NCBI RefSeq assembly: GCF_030272615.1
Contig: NC_081408.1
Span: forward strand, 622,168,476-622,232,475
Source: Cryptomeria japonica
Taxonomy: Eukaryota; Streptophyta; Pinopsida; Cupressales; Cupressaceae
Direction of reading: 5' to 3'
DNA length: 64,000 nucleotides
Part shown: in pieces, positions 35,001 through 47,580 of the stretch
How positions within the stretch are numbered: the stretch's first letter is position 1
Layout of the letters: every line of letters starts with the position of its first letter
Made by a program: the position numbers and the translations under genes
Notes under the pieces: model-generated
Seen by the model: only the letters and a program-made list of their open reading frames with translations
Told to the model about the DNA's origin: nothing
Databases searched by the model: none

Positions 35001-36358
35001 CTAATAAGTGATAACCTATTCAATAGATTAGGATGTAATCTCTAAGTAAGATAAATGTGCCTTACACATGGGACGAGTGCTAACATAGACCCGACATGTT
35101 GTGAGAAGGCCTGAAATGGCAATCCATCATCCTTGTCTTCACGAAAGGATGTGTGGGTCCACATGAGGCTTGGATGGGCCGGAGGTTCAGATTAGGTTGC
35201 CAGGGTAACCCAGTGTATGGGGCTGGGACTTATGAAGACCTGCCATGGTAACCATACCAGGTTGTGTGATGACACTTGTCCCTATGTTCGCTAGTGTGTT
35301 GTCGTATTGTTCTGTTAGGAGCACATTTGTGGGTCATCCTTTTGTCTTTGCCCTTGTAAGTATCAGTTTCATGTTAGACCTTGGGTGGTGATAACTCAGC
35401 TTTGTGGATGCTCCAAGGGACCTTTGTATTAGCTTTGATTATGTTTAGTAGGATCCCTTTTTTTTTTCAGGGATCGTTTATGTATTTATTGACCGATGCG
35501 GTCATTTGTATATTGGTTATGTTTCGCCTTGATGGAAGGATTGTATATGGTGTAACCTCTTGTATTCTTAACTTTATTAATTATCAGAGGGGTCTTGCAG
35601 TTGAGCAGACCCGGAGATGTAGCCCTTTTGGGGTGAACTCTGAGATCATTATGGTGTTATGTGATGTTATTCTCTTATGTTTCCCTTATTCAACTTTATC
35701 ATGTATGAATAGCTTATGTTAGAATGTATAAGTGGATAAGATGGAATTAACTTTAAATTCTTATATACAGTCCTTTCTTGAATGCCATTTTGATTGAATG
35801 CATAAGTGGTTTAGATGAGAATTATCGTAGATGTATGTATGCAATCGTCTTTTAAAATGCAATAAATTGGAATATGAAAGAATGTAACTTAGAGTAATGG
35901 AATATATTCAGTTGTTGTTAAGGAAATTAAGTACGCTTGAAAAGATCTCATATGTTTATGATGAAATTCTAGTGTGTTAGAATAGTAGATGCATGGCTTA
36001 TATTTTAATAAAAAGCTTGAATGTAAAGTATGAATGAATCATAATGGATAAAAATTAGCATGTGGTTATATTTCCATCTTTTGAAAGTAATTATCCTTGT
36101 TTAAGTAATATCTCGTTATTAAGATAATCATCTTATTGGATTAATTGTGTGAGTTAAGTGAATCATGAAATTTAAGTAAGCACATTGGGAAACTCTTTAG
36201 GTGTTAGTTGATGTCTTCCACTATGTAATCTGAATCTTTGATATCTTGTTGTATTTTAATGTGGTGTAACTTTAAAAAAAAAGAAAAAAAAGAAATTATT
36301 GCACTCTACTCTTGTATTATGGCTTAATCCCTTCGGGGTTTCCTAGCGGGGCATTACA
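32068..36358 (+). repeat. 5' LTR of element H
   Basis: 4,291 bp. It matches 40056-40435 and then 56506-60419 along its length with only a few percent mismatch. Contains long AT-rich stretches, homopolymer A/T runs, and a 240-bp GC-rich island (33536-33780). Open stretches such as 32903-33226 are shifted in the other LTR by a change in an A-run, so they are not counted as genes. Confidence 0.93.
33536..33780. other. GC-rich island in the H 5' LTR
   Basis: About 240 bp of CpG-rich sequence in an otherwise AT-rich LTR, bounded by an A-run on the left and ATTTAAATATTG on the right. An open frame (33539-33775) is proline/glycine-rich and low-complexity. I treat it as composition-driven and not as a gene. 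It may be a promoter or captured sequence; see the copy at 57600. Confidence 0.7.
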
Positions 36359-36373
36359 TTTGGTATCAGAGCA
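36359..36373 (+). other. Primer-binding site of element H
   Basis: TTTGGTATCAGAGCA: a perfect iMet site (TGGTATCAGAGC at 36361-36372) 2 nt after the LTR end. Confidence 0.93.
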
Positions 36374-39300
36374 CAAGTTGCAACACTGGGATCTCTGGTG
36401 TCGCGTGTGCCCTCTATTGATGTGAGGTGTATTGACCTTATGTGTATGCTTGTCCTCCTTTTGCATGTGAGTGATTGAGGAGACCTTAACTTGTGTGTAA
36501 CGTGTGTGTTCACACCTTGTTTTCACCTTCTTGATGTTGGTGTTTGTGAGTGATTATATGTGCTTGGTGTGCTTATTGATGTCTTGGTCTACGATTACTC
36601 TTATTTTGAAAGAGATTCATATGAACCTTCCCTTATTGAGTGTTGTACTCTATAGACTAATCCATTTGGGTTGGTCAGTGCTTGTCTTAAATCTGAAAGT
36701 GCTAATTGTGTTTGTTTAAGATTATGATCTAGCTTAAGTGTTGTCCATTTGAAGGACTAGTATGGCGAGTATGGAATGCTTATTTTGTAGAAAATTAAAT
36801 GATTATCACCATTCCTCTCTCTCTCTCTAGAAATTAAAATGATTAGGATATGTGGGCAATTATCTTTGATTCGAGTTTTCTTGTTTGCGAGAGAGAAAGG
36901 TTGTGACGTCTTGAACCCTTGTGTGAACTCTATGATGCTTATGTTTTTAGATTATTAAAGGGCTATGGGTTTAAAAAATTATTTTGGTTATTGGGAGAAA
37001 ATTGTATGTGTGCATTTAAAGTATTCTCCATGTGTATTTTGTAGGAGTAACATAATTAAATCCTATCTTAGTAAGGTGCATTAATATGTGGATAGTTGTT
37101 ATGTGAAACTGCTTGGTTTGTAGGAGAAGTATTAAAAGGAGCATGTTATTGTAGCTTCGAGAGAGTATTAATGTGTTCCCCGAAAGATTGTTTTATGTGT
37201 TGCATTAAACTAGTTTGATTGAGGATCTATTTTAGCAAATGCTCCATTGAACTCGCTTTTGGGTATATGTAATTACCTTAATGTGTTTAGGAAGTGTGAA
37301 TGAAAAACTTGTTTGATGTGTATGCATTAATATGTTTTATTTGGGTGATAGCTCCTTGCTTACCTTTGATCGTAATGTGATTCTCTATAATAGGTTGCAA
37401 ATTATGACATGTGTTTGTATTGTATTAAGAATAAGAGAGTGTTCTCAAGAGGTCTGGTATTATCAAAAGATGGTCTATTTGATCCTTGTTGTTTGGAAAA
37501 CTAGAACCTCCTGTTGCAACCATAATTATTGGAAGTGTTTCGTTAGGCTGATTGTCATCCTTCTTAAGGATAGCGAAATGAAAATCGTGTAATTAAAATG
37601 ATAGGCTTATAGTGAGAAATTTGATATTATAGTGTGATTTTGTTGATCTTGTGTCTTTGTAGGAAATAGTTTGGTTATCAAACTCTCTTTCCCTTCTCTT
37701 TGCCTAATCATAAGATTTTTAGAAATGGTATTAAAGAATGCATTGATTTAAATAGAATGTTTATAAAGCATGTGAAATTGTACTATTGCATTTTGGCTTC
37801 ATATTGAAAGATAAAAGTCCTCTTTTGGAAAAGAATTTGCATAGCTAGTAATTTAGTTGCGGATGCTTAGTGAAATTCGAGAAAGATATAGGAATGATGT
37901 TATTTCCTTATGTAATTGTAAATTGTTAATAATTTTAGTACCTAAATCTAGAGTAAACTTTATTCACTTATTCATGTGGAAAGCATAATTAAAATCTTCC
38001 TTGAATAGATGTTAGTGTACTGAAAAGTACTCCCCGTAAATGTGACTAAACCAATACTAGTGTTTTCGTGTGTATTGTAAGAAACCAGTGCTTATTATAT
38101 GTGCCCATGGATTGGTGAAGTAATCAACCCTGGAGGATATGTTGCTTATGAGTATGGAAAACCATACTGTTTATGTGATATTGTTTATTTGTTTCCCTAC
38201 TGAGCACCAAACCTTGGGTTGTGGGTAACTCAGTATATTAAGGGGTAGTATTCGAAGTAACTGTTCCTTGAATAGTATGGATTGGCGTATGAGTAATATC
38301 AGTGCGAAGCGACTTTAGCTTCTCTACTTCGAGGAATGATATAGTTGTACTATTAAACTGTATCAAAGGTGTACTCAATACTTTCCCTTTTGATGAATCT
38401 ATTTATAGGTTTATATGTGTCAGCCTATTCCTCTCCTTTATTTGAGCATATGGATGGTGATTTTTGTGTATAGTGATGGTGTAATTTGGAGGATCCTTTG
38501 CCTTGTCTTCATGAAAGGTAGGTTTATTCACATGTGCTGCCAATTAGTACGTGTTGGTGGGCATGTGGGTGGACCCTAGTCATGTATACCTCTGACTTAT
38601 GGCGAGTATCCTTCTAGATACGTCGCTATGCAGGATGTGACCTGCACGTGTTTTTTTCGTGAGGTACACTACCATGCGGGATATGCCCATTGCTTGCCTT
38701 CTCCGCTTGGGGTATTGCCATGCAGCGTGACGACGTGATGCGGGGTGCTGTCGAGGTGCACATTGCCATGCCATGTGGGTAGTGTGACTATGTCGCACCA
38801 CATGATGAGCTACTGCAATAGCTAGCCAGTTGTTCCTTCCTTCCTCGTTGGTGGCCAGATGCTAGTCACATAGTGATGTTATGTGCAGTTGTGATATTCT
38901 TATTATTTCTTTGGTGACTAGCAATTTATTTTAATTTGACTTGGAAGGTTTAGCCACGATCTTGTGATCTTTAGCACTTTTGATTTGGTGTTGAAATTCC
39001 GGATTATTTTCTTGCCTTACTGTTGGAATTGATGGTTTATTATCTTTATTCATCTGTACTTTGGTGGCTAAGCTGGTTTATCCTTATTGTTTTTGGATGC
39101 TGGTCTTGTGTTGAAATGTGAAATTCCTCTCCAAAGATGTATGATACGGATTTGGTAGAGTGTGTGCGAGGAAGTTGATGTAGGGAACCTTGAGGATGGG
39201 GGTATGTGTGTTGCAGCTAGGATCCACTACCTACATATGTGTGGTGACTATCTCTTGGAGGCTAACCACCTTACTCAACAAGAGATGTTCACGAAGGTCT

Positions 39301-40041
39301 TGTATGAAAGGTAGCACCGCTATGGTGTACCCTAGCACCATCAAGCCTTTGAGTGAGATATTGGATATTTATGATCATATTGTTGTTCTGAGATCAGGCA
39401 TAGAGATGCTGATCGTGCATGTTATCTTTTACCGAGCATTAGACATGCTCACATGTGGCCTTTGTGTTATGCATTCCAGTTATGTGGATGGTTATTATTT
39501 GTATCATGGAGTAAATTGTGTTAACTTGTCACTATGTTATGGGACATAGTCATCGGAAAGGTTTTCTTATGCCTGGCAAGTGTAAACAATTGAGTTATTT
39601 ACATTGCTCTTATTTCATGAAAGTTAAATTGGTTGTAGAAATTGATATTTTAAGCTAGTTCTATGCGATAAATTTTTATGAAAAAGATGTATTGGTAACA
39701 GAAATTGATCATGATGGCATGTTTCTTGTCATTTTTGGTAGATGATTATGGTAATTGTTGTTTACCTCTTTGTAATGCTTTAATTTGGTGTAATGAAAGG
39801 GAGAAAGTTCTTGTATCTCTCCAATGATTATTGATAATTCCTAGAATATTTTAAGGAATGTATGGTTTTAGATGTATCTTGCCAATGAATAATGGCGTTT
39901 GTAAAAGATTTTGCAATAATATTTCATTTATTTATGGAAAGATTTCTATGTGCAATTTGATCTTTGTTGAATGAGTTTCAGGGCTGATGCGTACGACATG
40001 TTCTCCATCTAGCCTTACGACTTCCAGGAGTAAGTCGGAAC
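36374..40041 (+). other. Non-coding interior of element H
   Basis: 3.7 kb without a recognisable Gag, protease, integrase or polymerase motif in any frame; the longest open stretch is about 120 codons with random composition. Some phrases echo the LTR (for example 'CCTTGTCTTCATGAAAGG' near 38500 and near 35133). Around 38580-38800 the sequence is richer in GC, with repeated GCCATGC words. Nothing else can be assigned. Confidence 0.75.
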
Positions 40042-40055
40042 CTAGGGGGGGAGAA
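40042..40055 (+). other. Polypurine tract of element H
   Basis: CTAGGGGGGGAGAA ends directly before the 3' LTR start TGTAGTACCCC at 40056. Confidence 0.85.
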
Positions 40056-40435
40056 TGTAGTACCCCTTCCCTAATCAATTTCTAATCTCGATTTAATCTT
40101 GGTTAGTTTATCTTAATATAATGTTATAGTCAGATGTTTGATTTAATGCATAGCTGTTGATATGGTTTTCACTCTAGTTGTATGCAAGTTGTTTAGTGTT
40201 CCTATTTCGTGGTATTAATATCGAGCTAACACTTTCATTAAGTTTATATATGTATGCTTGTATGACTCTTGGTTGCAGGAGATTTTAGGTACAATGTCGC
40301 ATGACTGCGAGGTTCGTCTTCACCTAGATGTGCAGGTTTGAGTGTACCTCTTTAATCCTTAGAATTGGATTAGGTGGTCATAAGACCCTAGTGGACCATA
40401 GTCATGCTCAAGTGAGCATCATCAGTCGTCGTCAG
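40056..40435 (+). repeat. 3' LTR of element H, first segment
   Basis: 380 bp matching 32068-32447. It stops at the target duplication gtcag (40431-40435), where element F is inserted. Confidence 0.93.
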
Positions 40436-41199
40436 TGTAGACACCCAAAATTGTCATGTCTAATTAAATAAATATTTTATTTATTTAATTATCTAAGCCT
40501 AATTCTTCTATTAATTAAATAAATCTTTATTTATTTAATTAATTCATTTATCCTCTTCTAGCCTTATTTCTCATTTAAATAAATACATTTATTTATTTAA
40601 ATTATCCTTTTCATAAATTAAATAAATATTTTATTTATTTAATTGATCCCACTTCTTCTATTAATTAAATGAATCTTTATTTATTTAATTAATTCATTAT
40701 CTTTTTCTACACATGACACATGTCATTCATCTCTTAATTCCTACACTACCTACCTCTTTCATTATTTTATTATTTCCTCTACCTACCCTATAATCCTAGC
40801 CGACCTCCTTTTTACACCTCTCAATCTTATCCCTCCATTTCATATTGTCTTCTATTTAAGAAGATGCCTCCTTCATTATCAAACCCTAATGGCTAATGAT
40901 CATTTTGGCTACACTACGATCCTACTTGCAACCACATTTCGTTCTTTGTTGAGCTCTTGTGCACATAAAATCTGAGAGCAAATATATCAAGCAAGATCAA
41001 TGGAGATAGGAAGAATGGAGATTCAAAACCCTATTGGACATGTGATGGTATAATCTTTGTGATTTTGTTTTATTTACATTGTCTTAGGTAATCTTCATAT
41101 GTTATGGTGGATCTTTGTTGTTGTTAGGCTAGGGTTTGGTGGTTGAATTCATTTAGCCTTTCAATCTTGTTATTATTGCATCCATTTTCACCATACACA
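40436..41199 (+). repeat. 5' LTR of element F
   Basis: 764 bp, TGTAGACACC to CATACACA. The first 300 bp hold five AT-rich inverted repeats (AATTAAATAAAT, short spacer, ATTTATTTAATT) separated by pyrimidine-rich linkers. A TATA-like CTATTTAAG lies at 40852-40860, about 340 nt before the LTR end. Confidence 0.96.
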
Positions 41200-41220
41200 T
41201 TGTGGCACGCCCGGTGGGAC
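41200..41220 (+). other. Primer-binding site of element F
   Basis: TGGCACGCCCGGTGGGAC at 41203-41220, just after the LTR. This form of primer site is common in plant gypsy elements; the tRNA was not identified here. Confidence 0.75.
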
Positions 41221-43332
41221 TCTTGTCCCTTTGCATTTAACCTCCTTGTTGCAGATTTTGCGTTTTTGAAGTTGCAGATCGGACATTTTTTGACAGCATT
41301 TTAGGTTTTTCCGCGTATGCGAACTTTCAGATCGCGTCTTTGATTTTCTGGCATGTCTGCGAAATCTGGAATCACGTCTATGTTTTCGACAAATTTTATT
41401 TTGCAGGTTTCAGAAAGGAGCGTCTGTGTTTCAGAAACGTATCTGTGTTATCCAGACGTGTCTGTGTATATACTGTTTCAAAATTTTGAAATTTTCATTG
41501 ATTCAATTTTCGGATTTTGTACTTAAGGTTTCAGATCTGGTTTATTTTTGGACTAACACTTTCAGATCTAGCTAACTAAATTGGTGCAGCTTGTCTTGGA
41601 AGCAAAACGTTTTTTTGAAGGCCCCTCTTTCACAAAGTTTTTTTTTGGGTTTTTAAAATTTACCTAACTTGTGTGTTTGCAGGAAGGGGTGATTATGCCA
41701 AACAACCCAAACTACTAATAATTTTGTTGCAGGTCCTTGGCTAGGGTTTTGATTTTTTGTTGTGTGCCTTGTTTTCATAGATTAGCAAACACTTCCATTG
41801 GTGCACTAAAATTGAATCATTGTCTTTTGTGTCTTGAACAATAGGCTCTTTTTGTTTAATCTTTAGAGGGCCTGTCTTCCCGTGTGGTCATTAGGACTAC
41901 TAGTGAGAAGAGAATGACCCAAGTGGTAGCGAGGAAAACCCACCTCTTCCGAACCACTATAATCAAATGTATTCATGGTGAAAACTATGAATAACGTGTG
42001 CTGATTAGTTCATACTGACACTATGTCTCCCCATAAACCTGTTTGATCAAATTTATTTGAACATTTGTAGGGCGTAACCCCTACCGGCTGGGAGCCTTCT
42101 GTATTTATAGAGCTGAAAGTGCCGCATGTATGGCCACACGAGTGGATGCCCTTACTAGCACCTTTTTGTTTTAGAAGCCCAAATCCTTCTAGTTGTTGGA
42201 GCAGGAGGTCGGACCTCTGGTAGCGGCCCACACACATACGGTTCTTAGTAGAGATACAAAGTTCGCCATGGGGAGTTTTCATGGGGACTGATGCTTGGCT
42301 GACCCGAGAAGTGAGTGTCGAGGGTGGAGCCAGTGAGGTCAAGCATCTAAGTATCCACTCTGAATAGCGTAGCCTCGGGGGTAAAACCCTATGTGGGATC
42401 AACAACTATTGTCTTGGCCAGCCATAAGAATTGTGCTTGACTTATGTTAAACATTTAAACAATCAAGACCAAACAACAAAACATTGTGTCTTTTGTGTCT
42501 TCAAGTGTATGCAAAACATTTTACATCAAACAACACACTTTTCTTGGAGTCATTGTCAGTTTAAACAATTGCAAACATTGAGTCCTCATCAACATTGTGT
42601 ACTCTTGTCACGAAAAATAGTCAAACAGTCAGATTTGGTCACAACAAAATGACTTCACAAATTGGAAAAATTGCACAAAGTCTACAGAAATGTGTCTGTG
42701 TCTGTTTTAACCGCGTCTGAGTCATATAAACACGTATGTGAAGGGCATAATAGCGTCTGTGTGTCTAACAGCGTCTGTGTCGAACAGAGACACGTATGTG
42801 TCTGGGAATCGCGTATGTGAAGTATACAGAAGCATCTGTGTCCAGAATTGAAAAATTTCACAGTCCAGCAAATAAAAGAAATCAGTTTCGGAATTCTTGA
42901 GCTTCCTAGGTTGTTTCTTCAGGTTTCATCTAGCATTCAACCTGTCTTTGGGTGTCACATAGTCCATCATTGCTTCACATCTCATTTTACATTCACACTT
43001 GTCTAAACTTGGGTCAAAAGGTCACTTGCTTGTCCTCATCATACTTTGTCAACACACTACATCCGACAACACTTTGCTAAGTGGTCCCTCATCAAGGTTT
43101 CTTACCTTTGGGTCTCATTTGGTCTTACTTGGAGTCAAGGTCAGCTTACCTCATCAAGAGAAACTATCCTCTCTTTGGAAGTCACACCTACTCTACTACA
43201 TACATACTTGGTCTTACACTTTGGACATTGCAAGTACACCTCAGACTCATTTACATTCCATTCAACTCTTGGTCTTCCATACTCTTTTCATTTTTCATCT
43301 AGTCTCTCACATTTTGGTCAAATACCTAGTTC
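41221..43332 (+). other. Leader of element F
   Basis: 2.1 kb without a credible gene. Two patches carry scattered copies of a GCGTCTGTG-like word (about 41310-41470 and 42700-42845). A more GC-rich block of about 500 bp (41870-42420) contains 'GGGCGTAACCCCTACCGG' and could be a structured RNA segment. A minus-strand open stretch at 42010-42405 has no coding signal. The leader may serve dimerisation or packaging (inference). Confidence 0.6.
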
Positions 43333-45618
43333 ATGGTTGAAACCTGTCTTCAAAAATCTAGGAGAGAAATTAAAGAGGCTCAAGAGTCCACAAACATGAG
43401 TTCTTATGAATACGATAATGATTTATTTTTCAATCCTGAGCACACTACATTACCTGACATGGATGTTTATAGAAACATTCCAAATGTGGAAAATGCAGAC
43501 ACTACAAACAACAATGCTACACACAATGACAATGTGGACAACTTTTCAATACATTCAGCAGATGTAGAAGAATCCATTATGAATCTCCATTTCAATCGAT
43601 TGGTTGAAGAAATAATGAGGAGGGATAGACAATACTTCTTGCACACGATGGCACAAAGTGGAGCCAAGATACCTCATGATTTTGACATGTCTCAAATTAT
43701 GGAAAACCGACCTTTGCAACAAACTCACTCTAACATGGATCAAAGGAGACCTAATAGTGGAGGAAATAGAGGACCACATATGGTACCTGAATCACCATCA
43801 GCTTTGCTTCAAAAACCAGAAGTCCCACATACACATGCTCAAACATATGATACTTACCTTCGAAGACCATTATGGAAATCTTATGCAGATAGATATGCTC
43901 AAGCTATGGATCAACCAAAACAATTGGATACTCAAAGGCATGCTCAAAATTTGGACACAAGAAAACCCCATGTCAAATTTGGGGGCAACACAATAGAACA
44001 TGACATGCCTGTAGAGTATGGTATACATGCACAAAATAGATATGGGGTTCCTCAACATGAATCTATACCAAGTGCTCCATATATGCCGCATCAATATAGA
44101 CCTCCTCCATATGAACATGTGTATGATCAATATCATCCATATATGCAATATGCTCCTCCTCCAATTGGTGCTTCAAACATGGGATATGGTTCAAGAAGTC
44201 GATCTCCACCTAAGAGCAATTTGGAGCAACAAATTAGGGATTTACAAAAGAAAATGGAGGACATAAATACACCAAAGCCAACATATACAATGAGAGACAT
44301 ATGTCCTTATCCATTTGACAAGAGCATTCCAATGCCTCCATTTCCTGCACACTTTGTGATGCCTAAATTTGACAAGTATAGAGGAAAAGGGGATCCCAAG
44401 GCACACACAAGACAGTTTTTCACAGCTTGCATTGAGGTAGCGGCAGAAGAGACATATTTGATGAGATTATTCCCACAAAGCTTAGGCGATCAAGCTATGG
44501 AATGGTTCTCCCAACTACCACCTGGTATTAAGTCATGGGGTGACTTAGTAGAGGCATTTATTCAACATTTCTCCTACAATATAGAGACAGACATATCAAT
44601 CACTACTTTGTGTAATACTAAGCAAAAAGAGGGAGAATCTTTTGCATCATTCTTGCAAAGATGGAGAAATCTAGCTAGCAGATGCTCTTGTGAAATTCCA
44701 CAAAAACAAATGGTAGAAATGTTCACCCAGAATGTTAACAAGGACATTGTCTATGATCTAAGGAAAGCTTGTTTGTCCACCTTCAAGGACGTCATTGAAA
44801 AGGGCTTAGCAACAGAAAAGGTCCTAATTGAACAAGGAGTCATTAAGATATTCAAGGAAAACAAAGATCACTTTAAAGGAAAAGACAAGCCAAGATTTTG
44901 GAATAAAAACAAGAACACAGTCAATGATAGTGTTGTTGATGCCAATACAGTGCGACCCAAATTCATCTTTTCGGGATCAAGTTTTACAAACAATCAAGTG
45001 AATACTCAAACAACTTCTAGACCATGAAGGAAGTACACCCCATTGGGAGAACCACTTGAGTCAGTTTTCAAAAAGTTAGTGGCAAACAAAGTGATCACAG
45101 TTCCAGATTTTCCTCCATATGAACCAAAGGTCAAGCCAAACTGGTGGAATGATGATGAGTATTGTGAATTTCATAAGAGCAAGGGTCATAAGATAGGTAA
45201 TTTCCATCGACTAAAGAACATTGTGCAAGATCTCATTGATAGAGGTGACATTGAGATTGAGGGACACTCATCCAATCAAGAACATGAGATGTTTAAGGAA
45301 CCATTCCCAAAGCACGACAAGGGAAAAGCCAAAGTCACAGATGATCAGGCCAACTATACTAGAGCACCTTACAACTATGATTCAACTATCAATCATATCT
45401 CGATGGACAATCATATCTCTACTATTACCATCAAGAACAAAAACCCTGAGAATCCTCCTTAGAGACCCAAGATTGTCCTAAGAGGTGTTGGATCTTCTTT
45501 CGAACATACCTCTGAATGTCATGTTACAACTCGTCGAGGTAAAATTACTTTGCCAGGAGCCTCCACTAAAAATACTGCTTCTTCATCAACCAAGCCTGAG
45601 TATGACCTTGTAGAATAG
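43333..45618 (+). pseudogene. Element F Gag
   Basis: ATG 43333 opens gag-pol; ATG 43396 (MSSYEYDND) is an alternative start. A long, Gln/Pro/Tyr-rich N-terminus (residues 1-340) includes YMPHQYRPPPYEHVYDQY. The Gag core is at about residues 345-460: MPKFDKYRGKGDP, then LGDQAMEWFSQLP and FIQHFSYNIETD, ending in SFASFLQRWRNLA. The CEFHKSKGHK...LKNIVQDLIDRG motif is encoded near 45155. Stops at 45025-45027 (TGA), 45460-45462 (TAG) and 45616-45618 (TAG) all lie in the gag-pol frame with no shift, and each fits a C-to-T change. The first falls just after the Gag core, so programmed readthrough is possible but less likely. Confidence 0.9.
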
Positions 45619-47580
45619 TTAGGGAAGACACCCGGGCTCATCTCCATTCTTGAGCTCTTACGCATATCCCCTTCTCATAAAGCTATTCTTGACAAAATCT
45701 TGAGAGACACTGCTATTCCTACTGATCTGAACGTGGACCAGTTTCAAGCCATAGTGGGATACCTTTCCATTCCACACTCCCTTACATTCACAGAAGCTGA
45801 TGACGCCTCCGTAAGTCAGCCGCATAATGCACCATTACATGTTGAAGCCTTCATACACAAACATCGAATCAAATGAGTCCTGATAGATGGAGGAGCTGGT
45901 CTAAACATTTGTACATTGAGCACCATTAAACAATTGGGATATTCTGATAAAGCTGTGAATTCAACAAATCAAATCACCATCAAGGCATATGACGATGAAG
46001 AGCGTTCATCCAAGGGCACAGTCACCTTACCTCTAAGAATTGGGCCAGTCACAAAGGATGTGGTTTGTCAGGTCCTAGATCTGGATCTCACTTATAATAT
46101 ATTGCTAGGATGTCCTTGGATTCATGAAATGAGGGCAGTCCCATCGACATATCATCAATGTATTAAGTTTCCTCACAACAGAGTCGAGGTAACAGTTAAC
46201 GGTGATCCTAATCCGTTCATATATTGCAATAACTTGAGATCACATACTGAGACCATCATTCCCAGTAATCATGAAGCTATTCCTTCTTCGGCATACATTG
46301 ACCCTGAGTCATTGAAACCTTCGACATCAAAACAAGGTGAACTTAAAGGCAAATTTCAGGACAAAGGCATGGGAGAATACACTTTAAATCAGACCATGTA
46401 TTTACGACAAGTCATGAGCTCTCCAAAAGAATATGGAAGGCCACATCCTAACAAGCAAATATCCATCATGGTATTCAAATGGGATCCTACTACCTTTCAA
46501 AGATGGGGTGAACTAGAAGAAGAAGATTTGTACAAAATGCTCTATAAAGACATTGAAGATGACACACAAGATCAGATCAATATACCCTGTGAGAAATATG
46601 GCAAAGGCTTCAAGATTCTACAAAAATTTGGGTATGATGGAAAAAGTCCTCTTGGGTTACACAAAGAAGGTGTTATGGAGCCCTTACAACCTGAATTGAC
46701 TATAAAAAGGGAATGCTCGAAGGGACTTGGTTTTCTGACTTCCAAGATCCACACTAAAAGGATAGAAAAGGCATCACCAATCAAAGTTGCCAAAGTTCAA
46801 CAAGAGGATCGCTATTCCACATATTCCAATGAATGGGAATGGGGTTCAGACAAATCTTCCAGTGACTATGAGCTCACCGAAACATTCAGAGAGCCAGATG
46901 AACCCACAGAAGAAGAAGAATTTTACAAAAAGTTCAGAGTTGGTCAAGAAACAACCCATGAGGATTCCGCACAGTCTTTGTCTCAAGGTTCTAGGTCGAA
47001 ATCACATAGGATGAGAACACCTATCCCAGAATGCGCTACTAGTGACGACAATTTGGATTCGCTCATGATCGAAACTGATGAGGAGAGTGCCATCGATGAC
47101 CTCGACGATTGCCTTGATATACCTAAATATAATCACATCTTCACTCTTAGCCCCGCAAACTCTGAAAACATTAAAGGCCTTCCCCTTGTTCACCACCAAC
47201 TCATTGACTGGGATTATGAGGGACCAACACAATTTGACACATTTCAAAATGATGAAGCTATTATTGACTACCTTGGCATTCGAGATGATCTTCCCCCTGG
47301 GGACCATAAAGCAGGATACACTATAGAACTCAACAACATGGCATATTTTGGTGAGGGTGTCGGACCTTCCAGTCGCAAAAATGTGAAAATAAGAACAAGT
47401 CAAGGGTCTTATGGCAAAAACCACACTGTGGTGCTATCTGATCCTAAAAAAGTAAAAAGAAAGGACGTATTTGAGGGCGAAAACCTCTCTGAGGCACCCG
47501 AAGATGGAAGGCTCGACATTCTCCCAGCCTCGTATGAGGAAAAGTCATCCATGTTGGTAGAGGAGATTATCAAGACAAAC
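45619..47580 (+). pseudogene. Element F protease, G-patch-like segment and linker
   Basis: A TGA (45874-45876) lies just before VLIDGGAGLNIC, the aspartic-protease active site (Asp at 45886-45888). GCPWIHEMRAVPSTYHQC and KFPHN close the domain. At 46597-46740 GFKILQKFGYDGKSPLG and KGLGF fit the Gly-spaced pattern of a G-patch, an RNA-binding motif known in some retroviral and gypsy proteases. An acidic, low-complexity linker (TEEEEF, DDLDDCLD) leads to the polymerase. It is in the same frame as Gag and Pol. Confidence 0.8.

Noticed and set aside
36359-36373. tRNA gene fragments at the primer sites
   Set aside because: Only the 12-18 nt complementary to the tRNA 3' end is present; no cloverleaf can be formed.
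36374-40041. Host gene or pol remnant in the H interior
   Set aside because: No frame over about 120 codons and none of the Gag or Pol motifs that are easy to see in the neighbouring elements.
42010-42405. Minus-strand 131-codon open stretch in the F leader
   Set aside because: No motif, no promoter, and composition explained by the GC-richer leader block.
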